A stretch of 64,000 nucleotides of DNA from Bog-756 sp963703145 (lineage in GTDB: Bacteria; Actinomycetota; Acidimicrobiia; Acidimicrobiales; RAAP-2): contig OY969793.1 of assembly GCA_963703145.1 (NCBI GenBank), forward strand, positions 434,001-498,000, given 5' to 3'. The notes under the pieces are model-generated. The model made no database searches, had not been told where the DNA came from, and was given only the letters and a program-made list of their open reading frames with translations. Shown piece by piece: positions 8,147 through 16,209 of this stretch (position 1 is its first letter; every line of letters starts with the position of its first letter). A program made the position numbers and the translations under genes.

Positions 8147-9772
8147 ATGCTGTGCTGTGCCGTCCTGGTGGCGGCCTGCGGGTCGCCGGCCTCGACCAGC
8201 CCGACCTCATCGGAGGCGGGCTCGTCCCACTTCGAGGTGGGGGGTGACCCCGAGCTGATCCGCACCCCTGACGGGGTGGTCCAGGGAACGAGCTCGGACC
8301 GGACCCGCCAGTTCCTCGGCATCCCCTTCGCCCGTCCACCGATCGGTGACCTCCGGTGGCAGGCTCCCCAACCGGTGATCCCCTGGACCACCACGCTCGA
8401 TGCCACCAAGCCGGGTGCTGAATGTCCGCAGATCCTGCCGGTGGTCAACGCCTACATCGGCAACGAAAACTGCCTGTACCTGAACGTCTACGCCCCGAAG
8501 GTGGCGCCGTCCACACCACGTCCGGTCATGGTGTGGATCTACGGCGGTGGGTTCACCGAGGGCAGTTCCACCGATGACAATGTGGCCAACTTCGCCGCCC
8601 ACAACGATGCCATCGCGGTGAGCTTCAACTACCGGCTCGGCCCCCTCGGGTTCCTGGCCCTCCCGGCGCTGGCCAACCAGGATCCCCACCATTCGACCGG
8701 CGACCTCGGGCTCCTCGACCAGCAGGCGGCCCTGCAGTGGGTGAAGGCCAACGTGGCCTCGTTCGGGGGTGATCCCGGCAACGTGACCATCTTCGGTGAG
8801 TCGGCCGGGGGGATCAGCGTGTGCGCCCAGCTGGTCTCACCCGGCTCGGCCGGCCTCTTCGAGAAGGCCATCACCGAGAGCGGGCCATGCAACCTGGCGC
8901 CCTCCACACTGCGTTCGGCCCAGACCCAAGGGCGGGAGTTGGCCGACAAGCTGGGATGCCCACCGGGACACAAGGTGATCGCCTGCCTCCGTTCCAAGCC
9001 GGCCCAGCAGGTCATCGAGGCCCTGCCGCCGGATCCGTCGTTCCTCTTCGGCGACGGTGCCGACTGGGGGCCGGTGGCCGACGGCGTGACCGTGCCCAAG
9101 GACCCGGTCGCGCTCCTCGAATCGGGAGCCTTCCACCGGGTCCCGGTGATCGTCGGCGCCAACCGGGACGAGGGCCGGCTCTTCGTGGCCCTCCACTACA
9201 ACGCCGTTGGTCAGAATCTCGCCGACAGCCAGTGGGCCGCGGCCGTCGACCAGTACTTCGGGTCGACAGTGGGTGCCGAGGTGCAGCTCGAGTACCCCCT
9301 GGCCGACTATCCCGATGCCGGGGCGGCCCTGGGCCAGGCCATCGGTGATGCCGTACTGGCCTGCCCGGCCGTCGTCAGCGCCGGCCTCCTGGCCCGGTAC
9401 GTCCCGGTCTACGAGTACCAGTACGACCAGGTGCCCAACCCCTTTGTGCTCCCGACCCCGGGGATCGACCTCGGCGCCTTCCACTCCGCCGAGCTCCCCT
9501 ACGTCTTCGACGGTCCAACCGAGTCCAGTGGTCCCTTCACCTTCACCCCGGCACAGCAGCGGTTGGCCACCACGGTGAGCGGTGCCTGGGCCCGGTTCGC
9601 CACCACCGGCAGCCCCTCGGGCGGTGGGTTGCGCTGGCCCCGACTCACCTCGTCGGCGGGCAGCTACCTGTCCCTCGACACCCCGACGTCGGTCGCCACC
9701 GGAATGAAGCAGCACGAGTGCGCATTCTGGTCTGCCTCGGGCTGGTCCCCGGCGGACATCACCAGCCGATAA
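8147..9772 (+). CDS. Type B carboxylesterase, probable lipoprotein
   Basis: 541 residues. It is an alpha/beta hydrolase of the carboxylesterase/cholinesterase group: oxyanion region VWIYGGGFTEGS, nucleophile elbow GESAGG, a DEGRLF acidic region and the catalytic His in LGAFHSAELPY. It begins with a hydrophobic stretch and a lipobox-like LVAAC followed by a Ser/Thr-rich linker, so it is probably lipid-anchored outside the cell. The ATG at 8147 gives only nine residues before the Cys and no positive charge. The frame stays open upstream to the end of the alcohol dehydrogenase and encodes an Arg-containing stretch (RPSPGARAPGLRGG), but contains no ATG, GTG or TTG; a CTG at 8081 is the only near-start. 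The true N-terminus is therefore uncertain. The physiological ester is unknown. Confidence 0.85.
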   Translation: MLCCAVLVAACGSPASTSPTSSEAGSSHFEVGGDPELIRTPDGVVQGTSSDRTRQFLGIPFARPPIGDLRWQAPQPVIPWTTTLDATKPGAECPQILPVVNAYIGNENCLYLNVYAPKVAPSTPRPVMVWIYGGGFTEGSSTDDNVANFAAHNDAIAVSFNYRLGPLGFLALPALANQDPHHSTGDLGLLDQQAALQWVKANVASFGGDPGNVTIFGESAGGISVCAQLVSPGSAGLFEKAITESGPCNLAPSTLRSAQTQGRELADKLGCPPGHKVIACLRSKPAQQVIEALPPDPSFLFGDGADWGPVADGVTVPKDPVALLESGAFHRVPVIVGANRDEGRLFVALHYNAVGQNLADSQWAAAVDQYFGSTVGAEVQLEYPLADYPDAGAALGQAIGDAVLACPAVVSAGLLARYVPVYEYQYDQVPNPFVLPTPGIDLGAFHSAELPYVFDGPTESSGPFTFTPAQQRLATTVSGAWARFATTGSPSGGGLRWPRLTSSAGSYLSLDTPTSVATGMKQHECAFWSASGWSPADITSR

Positions 9773-9867
9773 GCCGTGCCGTCTCCCGGCCCACTGGTGA
9801 TGGCGGATTGTCGTCCCCTTCGCCCTGACCGGTAACCTGACGCCCACCTGACTGACCCGACCGGAGA

Positions 9868-11301
9868 GTGACCGTGGCGTTCGACCTAGCCGCACTGTTG
9901 AAGACGCACCACGGTGAGAACTTCGACCTCCACTCCCAGTTCATGAATCCCCAGCTGGTCAAGGTGTTGACCACCCTGGGATTCGACCGGCACTATGTCG
10001 GCGCCGAGGGCTCGTACCTGATCGACGACCGGGGCCAGCGCTACCTCGACTTCCTCTCCGGTTTCGGGGTCTATGCCCTGGGCCGAAGCCACCCGGTCAT
10101 CAAGGACGCCCTCCACCAGGCCATCGATGCCGACCTGCCCAACCTGGTCCAGCTGGACTGTGCCCTCCTGCCCGGTCTGCTGGCCAAGGCCCTGGTGGAG
10201 CGGGCCCCGGCCGGGATCGGACGGGTGTTCTTCGCCAACTCGGGTGCCGAGACGGTGGAGACGGCCATCAAGTTCGCCCGGTGTGCCACCAAGCGCAAGC
10301 GCATCCTCTATTGCGACCACGCTTTTCACGGACTGACCAACGGGGCCCTCACCCTCAACGGGGGCAAGGAGTTCAAAAAGGGGTTCGGACCGCTCCTTCC
10401 CGATTGCGACCAGGTGCCCTTCGGGAACATCGATGCGCTGGCCCACCAGCTGCGACGAGACGACGTGGCGGCCTTCGTGGTGGAGCCGATCCAGGGCAAG
10501 GGCGTCTATATGGCCACCGATGGCTACTGGGAAGCCGTCCAGTCGTTGTGTCGCAGCCACGGCACCCTCTTGGTCATGGACGAGGTCCAGACCGGGATGG
10601 GACGGACCGGGCGGTTCTTCTGCCATGAGCACTGGGGGCTCGAGCCGGACATCATCACCCTGTCCAAGGCGCTCTCGGGTGGCTACGTGCCCGTGGGTGC
10701 GGTCCTCACCACGCCCGAGGTGTTCGACGGCGTCTACAGCTCGATGGACCGGGCCGTGGTGCACTCCTCGACGTTCTCGAAGAACCAGTTGGCCATGGTG
10801 GCAGGCCTGGCCACGCTGAAGGTGATCGATGACGAGGGCATCGTCGAGCGGGCCGCCAAGAACGGTGAGCGGATGATGGAGGCACTCGCACCGTTGGTCG
10901 ACAAGTACGAGCTTCTCCACGAGGTGCGCGGCATGGGCCTGATGATCGGTCTGACCTTCGGCCCACCCGAGTCGGTCAGTGGTCGTGCCCGGTTCCGCAT
11001 GCTGGAGCTGGCCCGCAAGGGGCTCTTCTCCCAACTGGTGGTGGTGCCGATGTTCCACCGGCACCGGATCCTCACCCAGGTGGCGGCCGACAATGTCAAC
11101 ATCATCAAGCTGCTCCCGCCGTTGATCATCGGTGACGAGGAGATCGATGCCTTCGTGGCCGGCCTCGACGACGTGCTGGCGGATGCCACCAAGAGTTCGG
11201 GCCTGCTGGTCGAGGTGGGTACCTCGATGGCCCGCAACAGCCTCCGGCGGGGTCAGACGAGATCGACAGTACCCGGGCCCTACGTCCCGGCCCGCACGTG
11301 A
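9868..11301 (+). CDS. Class III pyridoxal-phosphate aminotransferase, HpnO-like
   Basis: 477 residues, GTG start with GGAG a few nt upstream. Class III aminotransferase features: FFANSGAETVETAIKFAR near the N-terminal third, the HAFHG stretch, MDEVQTGMGRTG with the cofactor Asp, and the Schiff-base Lys in TLSKALSGG. The long N-terminus (FMNPQLVKVLTTLGFDR) and the pairing with an HpnA-type epimerase recall HpnO, which reductively aminates ribosylhopane to aminobacteriohopanetriol. Acetylornithine/ornithine-type activity is the alternative; no arginine or hopanoid cyclase gene lies in the window. Its stop overlaps the next start (GTGA), so the two are co-translated. Confidence 0.75.
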   Translation: MTVAFDLAALLKTHHGENFDLHSQFMNPQLVKVLTTLGFDRHYVGAEGSYLIDDRGQRYLDFLSGFGVYALGRSHPVIKDALHQAIDADLPNLVQLDCALLPGLLAKALVERAPAGIGRVFFANSGAETVETAIKFARCATKRKRILYCDHAFHGLTNGALTLNGGKEFKKGFGPLLPDCDQVPFGNIDALAHQLRRDDVAAFVVEPIQGKGVYMATDGYWEAVQSLCRSHGTLLVMDEVQTGMGRTGRFFCHEHWGLEPDIITLSKALSGGYVPVGAVLTTPEVFDGVYSSMDRAVVHSSTFSKNQLAMVAGLATLKVIDDEGIVERAAKNGERMMEALAPLVDKYELLHEVRGMGLMIGLTFGPPESVSGRARFRMLELARKGLFSQLVVVPMFHRHRILTQVAADNVNIIKLLPPLIIGDEEIDAFVAGLDDVLADATKSSGLLVEVGTSMARNSLRRGQTRSTVPGPYVPART

Positions 11302-12365
11302 GTGGGGGTTCGGCCTCCTTCGAGGTTGACCAGGGCGACCGGGTCCTCGTGACGGGTGGGGCGGGATTCATCGGGTCCTCGGTGGTGCGCCAGCTGCGCG
11401 GACGCGGAGCCCATGTCGTGGCGCTGGTCGAGCCGGGCGGGGACACGGCCAACCTCGACGGCATGGAGGTCGAGACGGTCGAGGGCGACCTGCGCGATCC
11501 CAAGGCCGTGGACAAGGCGGTCGACGGGTGTCGGCTGGTATTCCATGTGGCCGCCCTCTACCGCTTCTGGTCGGCCGACCCTGCCGACTTCTACGACATC
11601 AACGTCACGGGCACCCGCCATGTGCTGGACGCGGTGCGCCGTCACGGCTGCCAGCGACTCGTCTATACCTCGACGGTCGGCACGTTGGGCCTCCACGGCG
11701 CCTCGGTGGGGGACCCGGTCGACGAGACCTCGTTCGCCCACATCGACCATCTGTTCGGTGGGTACAAGCAGTCCAAGTACGTGGCCGAGCACGAGGTGCT
11801 GCGGGCGGCGGCCGAAGGCCTACCGGTGGTGATCGTGCAGCCGACCACGCCGGTCGGCCCTAGGGACCGCGGCCCGACTCCGACCGGTCGGACGGTGCTG
11901 GAGTTCCTGAACGGCCGGTTCCCCGGCTTCGTCGACACCACCTTGAACATCGTCGACGTCGAAGACGTCGCCCACGGTCACCTCCTGGCCGCCGAACGGG
12001 GGGACAACGGCCGCAGCTACATCCTCGGCGGTGAGAACCTGTTGTTGAAAGAGGTGCTGGCCACTCTGGCCGGGGTGGTCGGCATGCCGGCCCCGACCCG
12101 GCAGTTCCCGGGTCAGTTCGCGCTGGCTGCAGCCCATCTGTGTGGGCTGGTCGAGGGACGGATCCTCCGCCGCGAGCCCACCATCCCGCTCGAGGCGGCC
12201 AAGATGTCGACGACCCACATGTCCTTTTCCGACGCGCGGGCCCGGGACGAACTGGGCTACACGTCCCGTCCCGCCGCCCAGGCCCTCTCCCGGGCGGCCT
12301 TGTGGTTCGTCGAAGAGGGCTACGTGCGACCCGAGCGCGCCTCGAGGTTCGTGTGGGCGCGCTGA
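11298..12365 (+). CDS. hpnA: Hopanoid-associated NAD-dependent sugar epimerase HpnA-like
   Basis: 355 residues, extended SDR fold: TGGAGFIG near residue 18, catalytic Tyr/Lys in GGYKQSKYVAEHE, and Ser/Thr in VYTSTVGTLG. The hopanoid-associated epimerase pattern is clear, including PTTPVGPRDRGPTPTGR and the SYILGGENLLLKEVL stretch. In hopanoid clusters HpnA accompanies side-chain genes, though its exact reaction is not settled. The start is GTG at 11298, overlapping the aminotransferase stop. An unusually long leader of about 16 residues precedes the Rossmann start. No squalene-hopene cyclase or HpnH lies within the window, so the hopanoid link rests on family resemblance. Confidence 0.82.
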   Translation: MSGGSASFEVDQGDRVLVTGGAGFIGSSVVRQLRGRGAHVVALVEPGGDTANLDGMEVETVEGDLRDPKAVDKAVDGCRLVFHVAALYRFWSADPADFYDINVTGTRHVLDAVRRHGCQRLVYTSTVGTLGLHGASVGDPVDETSFAHIDHLFGGYKQSKYVAEHEVLRAAAEGLPVVIVQPTTPVGPRDRGPTPTGRTVLEFLNGRFPGFVDTTLNIVDVEDVAHGHLLAAERGDNGRSYILGGENLLLKEVLATLAGVVGMPAPTRQFPGQFALAAAHLCGLVEGRILRREPTIPLEAAKMSTTHMSFSDARARDELGYTSRPAAQALSRAALWFVEEGYVRPERASRFVWAR

Positions 12366-12454
12366 CCGGTCCGCCGCCGTCTCCGGGTGTTCCTGGGGCC
12401 TGTTGGTCGCGGAACCGGCGCGGACGGCTTCCGGCCGTGGGGCGTCCCGCGACC

Positions 12455-12460
12455 TAGGGT
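12455..12460 (+). promoter_or_regulatory. Candidate -10 hexamer placing rpiB on a leaderless mRNA
   Basis: TAGGGT ends exactly 6 nt before the rpiB ATG, the geometry expected when transcription begins at the start codon. No Shine-Dalgarno sequence precedes the ATG. The same arrangement appears before 37782 and 62222. A -35 element is not obvious. Confidence 0.45.
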
Positions 12461-12466
12461 GGTCGC

Positions 12467-12946
12467 ATGCGCCTGGTGATCGGCTCCGACCATGCCGGAT
12501 ACGCCCTGAAGGGCCAGGTGGTCGACCACCTCGTCGCGGCCGGGCACGAGATGGAGGACATCGGGACCTTCTCCGAGGCGCCGGTGGACTACCCCCCGAT
12601 CTGTGCGGACGTGGCCCGCCGGGTGGTGCGGGGCCACGGTGAGCTCGGCATCGTGATCGGCGGCAGCGGGCAGGGCGAGGCCATCGCCGCCAACAAGGTC
12701 CACGGGTCGAGGGCGGCGCTGTGCCACGACGAGTACACGGCCCGGTTCGCTCGCCGTCACAACGATGCCAACGTGTTGTCCCTGGGCGCCCGGATCGTCG
12801 CCACTGAGCTGGCGCTCGACATCGTCGACGTGTTTCTCGCTACCGGGTTCGACGGCGGTCGCCACGTGGCGCGGATCGAGGAGCTGTCGGCCATCGAGGT
12901 CGAGGAGTCGGCCATCGCGCCCGGCGGCCCCTCGCCAACCCCTTGA
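12467..12946 (+). CDS. rpiB: Ribose-5-phosphate isomerase B
   Basis: 159 residues, RpiB/LacAB fold. It interconverts ribose 5-phosphate and ribulose 5-phosphate in the pentose phosphate pathway. The start MRLVIGSDHAGYALK is diagnostic. The active-site loop reads GGSGQGEAIAANKVHG: it lacks the Cys of E. coli-type enzymes and has Glu, as in the mycobacterial enzyme where that Glu is the catalytic base. The C-terminal tail after the core is Glu/Pro-rich. Its stop overlaps the next start (TTGA). A role in nucleoside or hopanoid side-chain chemistry is possible from context but unproven. Confidence 0.93.
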   Translation: MRLVIGSDHAGYALKGQVVDHLVAAGHEMEDIGTFSEAPVDYPPICADVARRVVRGHGELGIVIGGSGQGEAIAANKVHGSRAALCHDEYTARFARRHNDANVLSLGARIVATELALDIVDVFLATGFDGGRHVARIEELSAIEVEESAIAPGGPSPTP

Positions 12947-14298
12947 GAGCCGCGGTGGCGGGTCCAGCCGAGGTCACCCGGTACGTGGCGGAGGCCGTCG
13001 TGCCGTGCAGCGAGCCCGGCCAGGTCCTGCGCCCCGGCGTGGTCGAGGTGTCCGGTGACACCGTGACCCATGTGGGTCGGTCCGGCTCGGGAGCAACCGA
13101 CGGTCGGGTTGGTCCCGTCCACGAGGTCCGCATCGACGGCGTTCTGCTCCCCGGCCTGGTCAACGTCCACTGCCACTCACCGATGACGCTGTTCCGGGCG
13201 GCGGGGGAGAACCTTCCGCTGGATCGCTGGTTGCGGGAGGTGCTGTGGCCCCGCGAGGCCCAACTCACCCGCGACGACGTGTACTGGGGGATGACCCTGG
13301 CCGCCGCCGAGTTGTTGTGCTTCGGGGTGACGACCACCTGTGAGGCCTACTTCTTCGAGGACGCGGTGGCTGACGCGGTCCTAGACGCCGGCTCGCGGGC
13401 CGTGGTCACGCCGGGCGTCCTCCAGCTCCCCGGCCATCCGTTCGACGCCGGGTGGTGGGAGCGCCGCACCGAGGAGATCGTCGACTTCCACCACCGCCGG
13501 CACGCAGAGGAGGGGAGGATCGAGGTCGGCTTCGCCCCCCATGCCGCCTACACCGTGCCTGTGCCGGTGCTGGCCGACATCGCCGAGCGGTGCCGTGAGC
13601 TCGACTGCCTGTTCCACATCCATCTGGCCGAGACCGAGGCGGAGTGCCAGCGGTTCGCCGCCGAGCACGGGGCCTCCACTCCCGAGGTGCTGGCCCGGTC
13701 CGGCGTGTTCGACGGGCGGGTGCTGGCCGCCCACAGTGTGTGGCTGTCCGAGGAGGACGTGGCGATCTATCGCGCCCACGACGTCGCCGTGGCCCACTGC
13801 CCGCAGAGCAATGCCAAGTTGGCCTCGGGGGTAGCCCCTCTCGTCCGCCTCCTGTCCGAGGGCATCCGGGTCGGCCTGGGCACCGACGGCCCGGCGTCCA
13901 ACAACGATCTCGACCTGTGGGAGGAGGTACGCCTGGCCGCCATGCTCGCCCGCATCCGTGAGCGGGACGCCGCCGCCCTGTCGGCCACCGCGGCGCTCGA
14001 TCTGGCCACCCGGGGCGCAGGCCTGGCCATCGGCCGGAGCGACCTCGGGGTGCTGGCCCCGGGCTCGAAGGCGGACATGATCGCGTTGCGACTCGACGAC
14101 CCGGGCTTCGTCCCCCTGCTGGACGACGCCCAGCTCATCGAGCACCTGGTGTGGTCGGCCTCCAGCCGGCTGGTCACCGAGGTCTGGGTAGCCGGCACCA
14201 AGGTGGTGGCCTCGGGTCGTTGCCTGACCGTCGACACCCGGCGAGCCGGCGCCGAGGTGCAGGCTCGGGCCGAGCGGCTCCTCGGGGCCGGGGGCTGA
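12943..14298 (+). CDS. Amidohydrolase of the MTA/SAH deaminase group
   Basis: 451 residues, TTG start inside the rpiB stop (TTGA). Metal-dependent TIM-barrel amidohydrolase: VNVHCHSPM carries the paired His of the metal site, then HIHLAETEAE, VLAAHSVWL and GTDGPASNNDLDLWEE. This set matches 5-methylthioadenosine/S-adenosylhomocysteine deaminases and related aminohydrolases, which convert the adenine of such nucleosides to hypoxanthine. Substrate preference cannot be read with certainty; guanine, cytosine or other deaminase relatives share the motifs. Translational coupling with rpiB and the nearby HpnO/HpnA-like pair make a ribonucleoside or adenosyl-lipid substrate worth considering. The C-terminus returns to a beta-sandwich (SKADMIALRL), as in complete family members. 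Confidence 0.82.
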   Translation: MRAAVAGPAEVTRYVAEAVVPCSEPGQVLRPGVVEVSGDTVTHVGRSGSGATDGRVGPVHEVRIDGVLLPGLVNVHCHSPMTLFRAAGENLPLDRWLREVLWPREAQLTRDDVYWGMTLAAAELLCFGVTTTCEAYFFEDAVADAVLDAGSRAVVTPGVLQLPGHPFDAGWWERRTEEIVDFHHRRHAEEGRIEVGFAPHAAYTVPVPVLADIAERCRELDCLFHIHLAETEAECQRFAAEHGASTPEVLARSGVFDGRVLAAHSVWLSEEDVAIYRAHDVAVAHCPQSNAKLASGVAPLVRLLSEGIRVGLGTDGPASNNDLDLWEEVRLAAMLARIRERDAAALSATAALDLATRGAGLAIGRSDLGVLAPGSKADMIALRLDDPGFVPLLDDAQLIEHLVWSASSRLVTEVWVAGTKVVASGRCLTVDTRRAGAEVQARAERLLGAGG

Positions 14299-14318
14299 GC
14301 CACACTGGCCCCGGAGCG

Positions 14319-14774
14319 TCAGCCGGTCACAGTAGCCAGGTAGGCGGCCATCTTGTCGAAGCTCGACACCATGCCGGCCTGGGCCTCGGCCGTGCGGAAC
14401 ATCTCGGGCACGTTGGTCTGATGGGCGACGGTCTCGGTCCTGCCGTCCCCGAGGTCCGTGATGGTGATCGTGGTCACCATGCCGCCCTCCACATCCTGCT
14501 CGGTCCAGCTGAGTCGGCTGGGTGGATCGACCTCGACGTAGACGCCACGCGACGGATACTGCGCGCCGTCGGCGTCGTTGACCATGATCGTCTCGAAGAC
14601 ACCTCCCGGCCGCAGGTCGACGGTGATGTTCTCGATCGGTGTGCTGACCCCCACCGGGCCCCAGAACTTGGTCAGGTGCTCGGGCGTGGTCAGGCATTCG
14701 AACACCAGCTCGCGGGGCGCGTCCCAGATGCGGGTGTAGGTCAGCTCGCCGACCTGGGGTTGGGTGTCGGTCAT
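14319..14774 (-). CDS. SRPBCC/AHSA1-type protein paired with ArsR regulator
   Basis: 151 residues of the START/SRPBCC fold, AHSA1 subgroup: TYTRIWDAPRELVFECLTTP at the start, EHLTKFWGP, then the RPGGVFETIM strand and a C-terminal helix starting GMVSSFDKMAAYL. Such proteins have a hydrophobic cavity; the group is very often encoded directly after an ArsR regulator, as here, with the regulator stop overlapping this start (14771-14774, ATGA). The ligand is unknown. Confidence 0.85.
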   Translation of the reverse strand: MTDTQPQVGELTYTRIWDAPRELVFECLTTPEHLTKFWGPVGVSTPIENITVDLRPGGVFETIMVNDADGAQYPSRGVYVEVDPPSRLSWTEQDVEGGMVTTITITDLGDGRTETVAHQTNVPEMFRTAEAQAGMVSSFDKMAAYLATVTG

Positions 14775-15145
14775 GGTGGTGGCTCCTTGTCGGTTGTCGG
14801 TTGTCGATGGTCGGTTGCGGACCGCTGGATGGCCTCGAGATGGGCACCCAGCGCGTCGAACCGCTCCTCCCAGACGTGACGGTGACGCTCGATCCAGCCG
14901 ACGGCGTCGTCAAGCGGCCTCGCCTCGAATCGGCACGGTCGGAACTGGGCCTCGCGGCCGCGGGTGATCAGGCCGGCGTGCTCCAGGACCTTCAGATGCC
15001 GGGAGACGGCCTGGAGGGTGATCTCGAACGGCTCGGCCAGCTCGTTCACGGTCGACTCGCCCTCGGCCAGGCGGGCGAGGATGGCCCGACGGGTCGGGTC
15101 CGCCAGTGCGGCAAACGTGGTGCTGAGGGGGTCGGTCAGGGTCAT
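14771..15145 (-). CDS. ArsR-family transcriptional regulator
   Basis: 124 residues. Winged helix-turn-helix: FAALADPTRRAILARLAEGE, then VNELAEPFEITLQAVSRHLK with the recognition helix QAVSRHLKVLEHAGL. No cysteine metal site is visible, so this belongs to the non-metal ArsR proteins that partner AHSA1 genes and autoregulate. I start at ATG 15145 because AAGGA lies 6 nt upstream; the TTG at 15151 adds two residues. A palindrome lies immediately upstream at 15160-15183. Confidence 0.88.
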   Translation of the reverse strand: MTLTDPLSTTFAALADPTRRAILARLAEGESTVNELAEPFEITLQAVSRHLKVLEHAGLITRGREAQFRPCRFEARPLDDAVGWIERHRHVWEERFDALGAHLEAIQRSATDHRQPTTDKEPPP

Positions 15146-15159
15146 AATCAATCCTTCAG

Positions 15160-15183
15160 TTAATCAACTGATAGATTGATTAA
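15160..15183. promoter_or_regulatory. Inverted repeat, probable ArsR operator
   Basis: TTAATCAA (15160-15167) and TTGATTAA (15176-15183) form a perfect 8-bp inverted repeat with an 8-nt spacer; a nested CAGTT/AACTG pair at 15157-15170 overlaps it. The block is strikingly AT-rich in this GC-rich window and begins 15 bases upstream of the regulator start codon, so autoregulation is the simplest reading. Confidence 0.65.
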
Positions 15184-15221
15184 TAGCACAACCTGGTCCG
15201 ATGTCAAGGCCCGGCCGCGAA

Positions 15222-15698
15222 TCAGCTCCCGTGCTGGGCGTCGGCGTAGGAGGCCAGGGACGTGGCGAACCTCGTCATGAGGCGGCCCAGCACCGCCTCG
15301 AGCAGTCGGCCGGTGCCGGCGACCTTCGGATCGAACGTGCCCGACCAGGTGATCTGGGTCCCTGCGTCGTCGGGTTCGAGCACGATGTCGGCTCGGTAGT
15401 GGCGCACCGGGAATCCCGACAGGATGGCGTAGCCGAGGTGGTGGGGAGGCTCCCACGCCACCACCTCCTCGCGCGAGCCCACGCCATGGCTGGTGAAGCG
15501 CCGCACCGCGCCCACGCCGTCGGGCAGCGGCTGGCCCACCGAGACGAGGTCCGTGCGGTCGAGGAAGGACCACTCCTTCCAGCGGTGGGCCTCACCCACC
15601 AATGGCCACACGAGGTCGACCGGGGCCGTGGTGTGGGCGCGCACCTCGTAGGACCACCGACGGGCCAGGCCGTCGGGGGGACGGGCGGACGCGGTCAT
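15222..15698 (-). CDS. SRPBCC-family protein (polyketide cyclase/dehydrase-like)
   Basis: 158 residues, GTG start. START-fold pattern: SYEVRAHTTAPVDLVWPLVG, then WKEWSFLDRTDLVS, the GVGAVRRFTSHG strand, YRADIVLEPDDAGTQITWSG and a long C-terminal helix. These proteins bind small hydrophobic ligands; no ligand is evident. Its start overlaps the end of the upstream SRPBCC gene by 4 nt (15695-15698), making a two-gene unit of related but divergent proteins. Confidence 0.75.
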   Translation of the reverse strand: MTASARPPDGLARRWSYEVRAHTTAPVDLVWPLVGEAHRWKEWSFLDRTDLVSVGQPLPDGVGAVRRFTSHGVGSREEVVAWEPPHHLGYAILSGFPVRHYRADIVLEPDDAGTQITWSGTFDPKVAGTGRLLEAVLGRLMTRFATSLASYADAQHGS

Positions 15699-16078
15699 CC
15701 CTCGATGCGCTTTTTCAGCTCCTCCAGCGAGGACTGGTAGACGCCGACCATGAGGTCGGCCATCTCGTCGGGTGTGGCCACGACGTCCCAGGTGACATGG
15801 GTGGTGTCGCCGGCCGGGGTCACGGTGACCACCGCCTGATGGGACTCGATGGGCACGCCGTCGATGATGGAGTAGGTGAGCGTCCGGGTGGCATCGTCCC
15901 TGGACACGAGATGCTCGGTGATGGTCATCCCCATGGTCTCGAGGATCCGGTCGTCACCCTCCAGCCGGCACGACTCCATCCCCGGCATCCAGGCGGCGAT
16001 GCCGCCGAAGTCCCCGGCCAGGGCCCAGACGTCGTCTGCCGAGCCGTTGATGTCGATCTGTGCCGTGCCTGTTGCCAT
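15695..16078 (-). CDS. SRPBCC-family protein
   Basis: 127 residues from ATG at 16078. START-fold features: AQIDINGSADDVWALAGDFG, then WMPGMESCRLEGDDRILETM, TLTYSIIDGVPIESHQAVVT and a C-terminal helix starting DLMVGVYQSSLEELKK. This matches the family of small SRPBCC proteins of about 130 residues. The frame is open to 16303, but the upstream part reads against the divergent thioesterase and lacks family resemblance. Likely a small hydrophobic-ligand protein; the ligand is unknown. Confidence 0.78.
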   Translation of the reverse strand: MATGTAQIDINGSADDVWALAGDFGGIAAWMPGMESCRLEGDDRILETMGMTITEHLVSRDDATRTLTYSIIDGVPIESHQAVVTVTPAGDTTHVTWDVVATPDEMADLMVGVYQSSLEELKKRIEG

Positions 16079-16209
16079 GGTTCTCCTTTGTGGGCAGTGG
16101 CCTGTCGTCCCCTCCCGGGCGGGGCGGGGATGGCCTGGATATCGCCACGATGGTAGGCGCCCGACCGGCCCTTGGCACGATCGGCGGCGGACCCATAGCG
16201 TCAGGGTCC

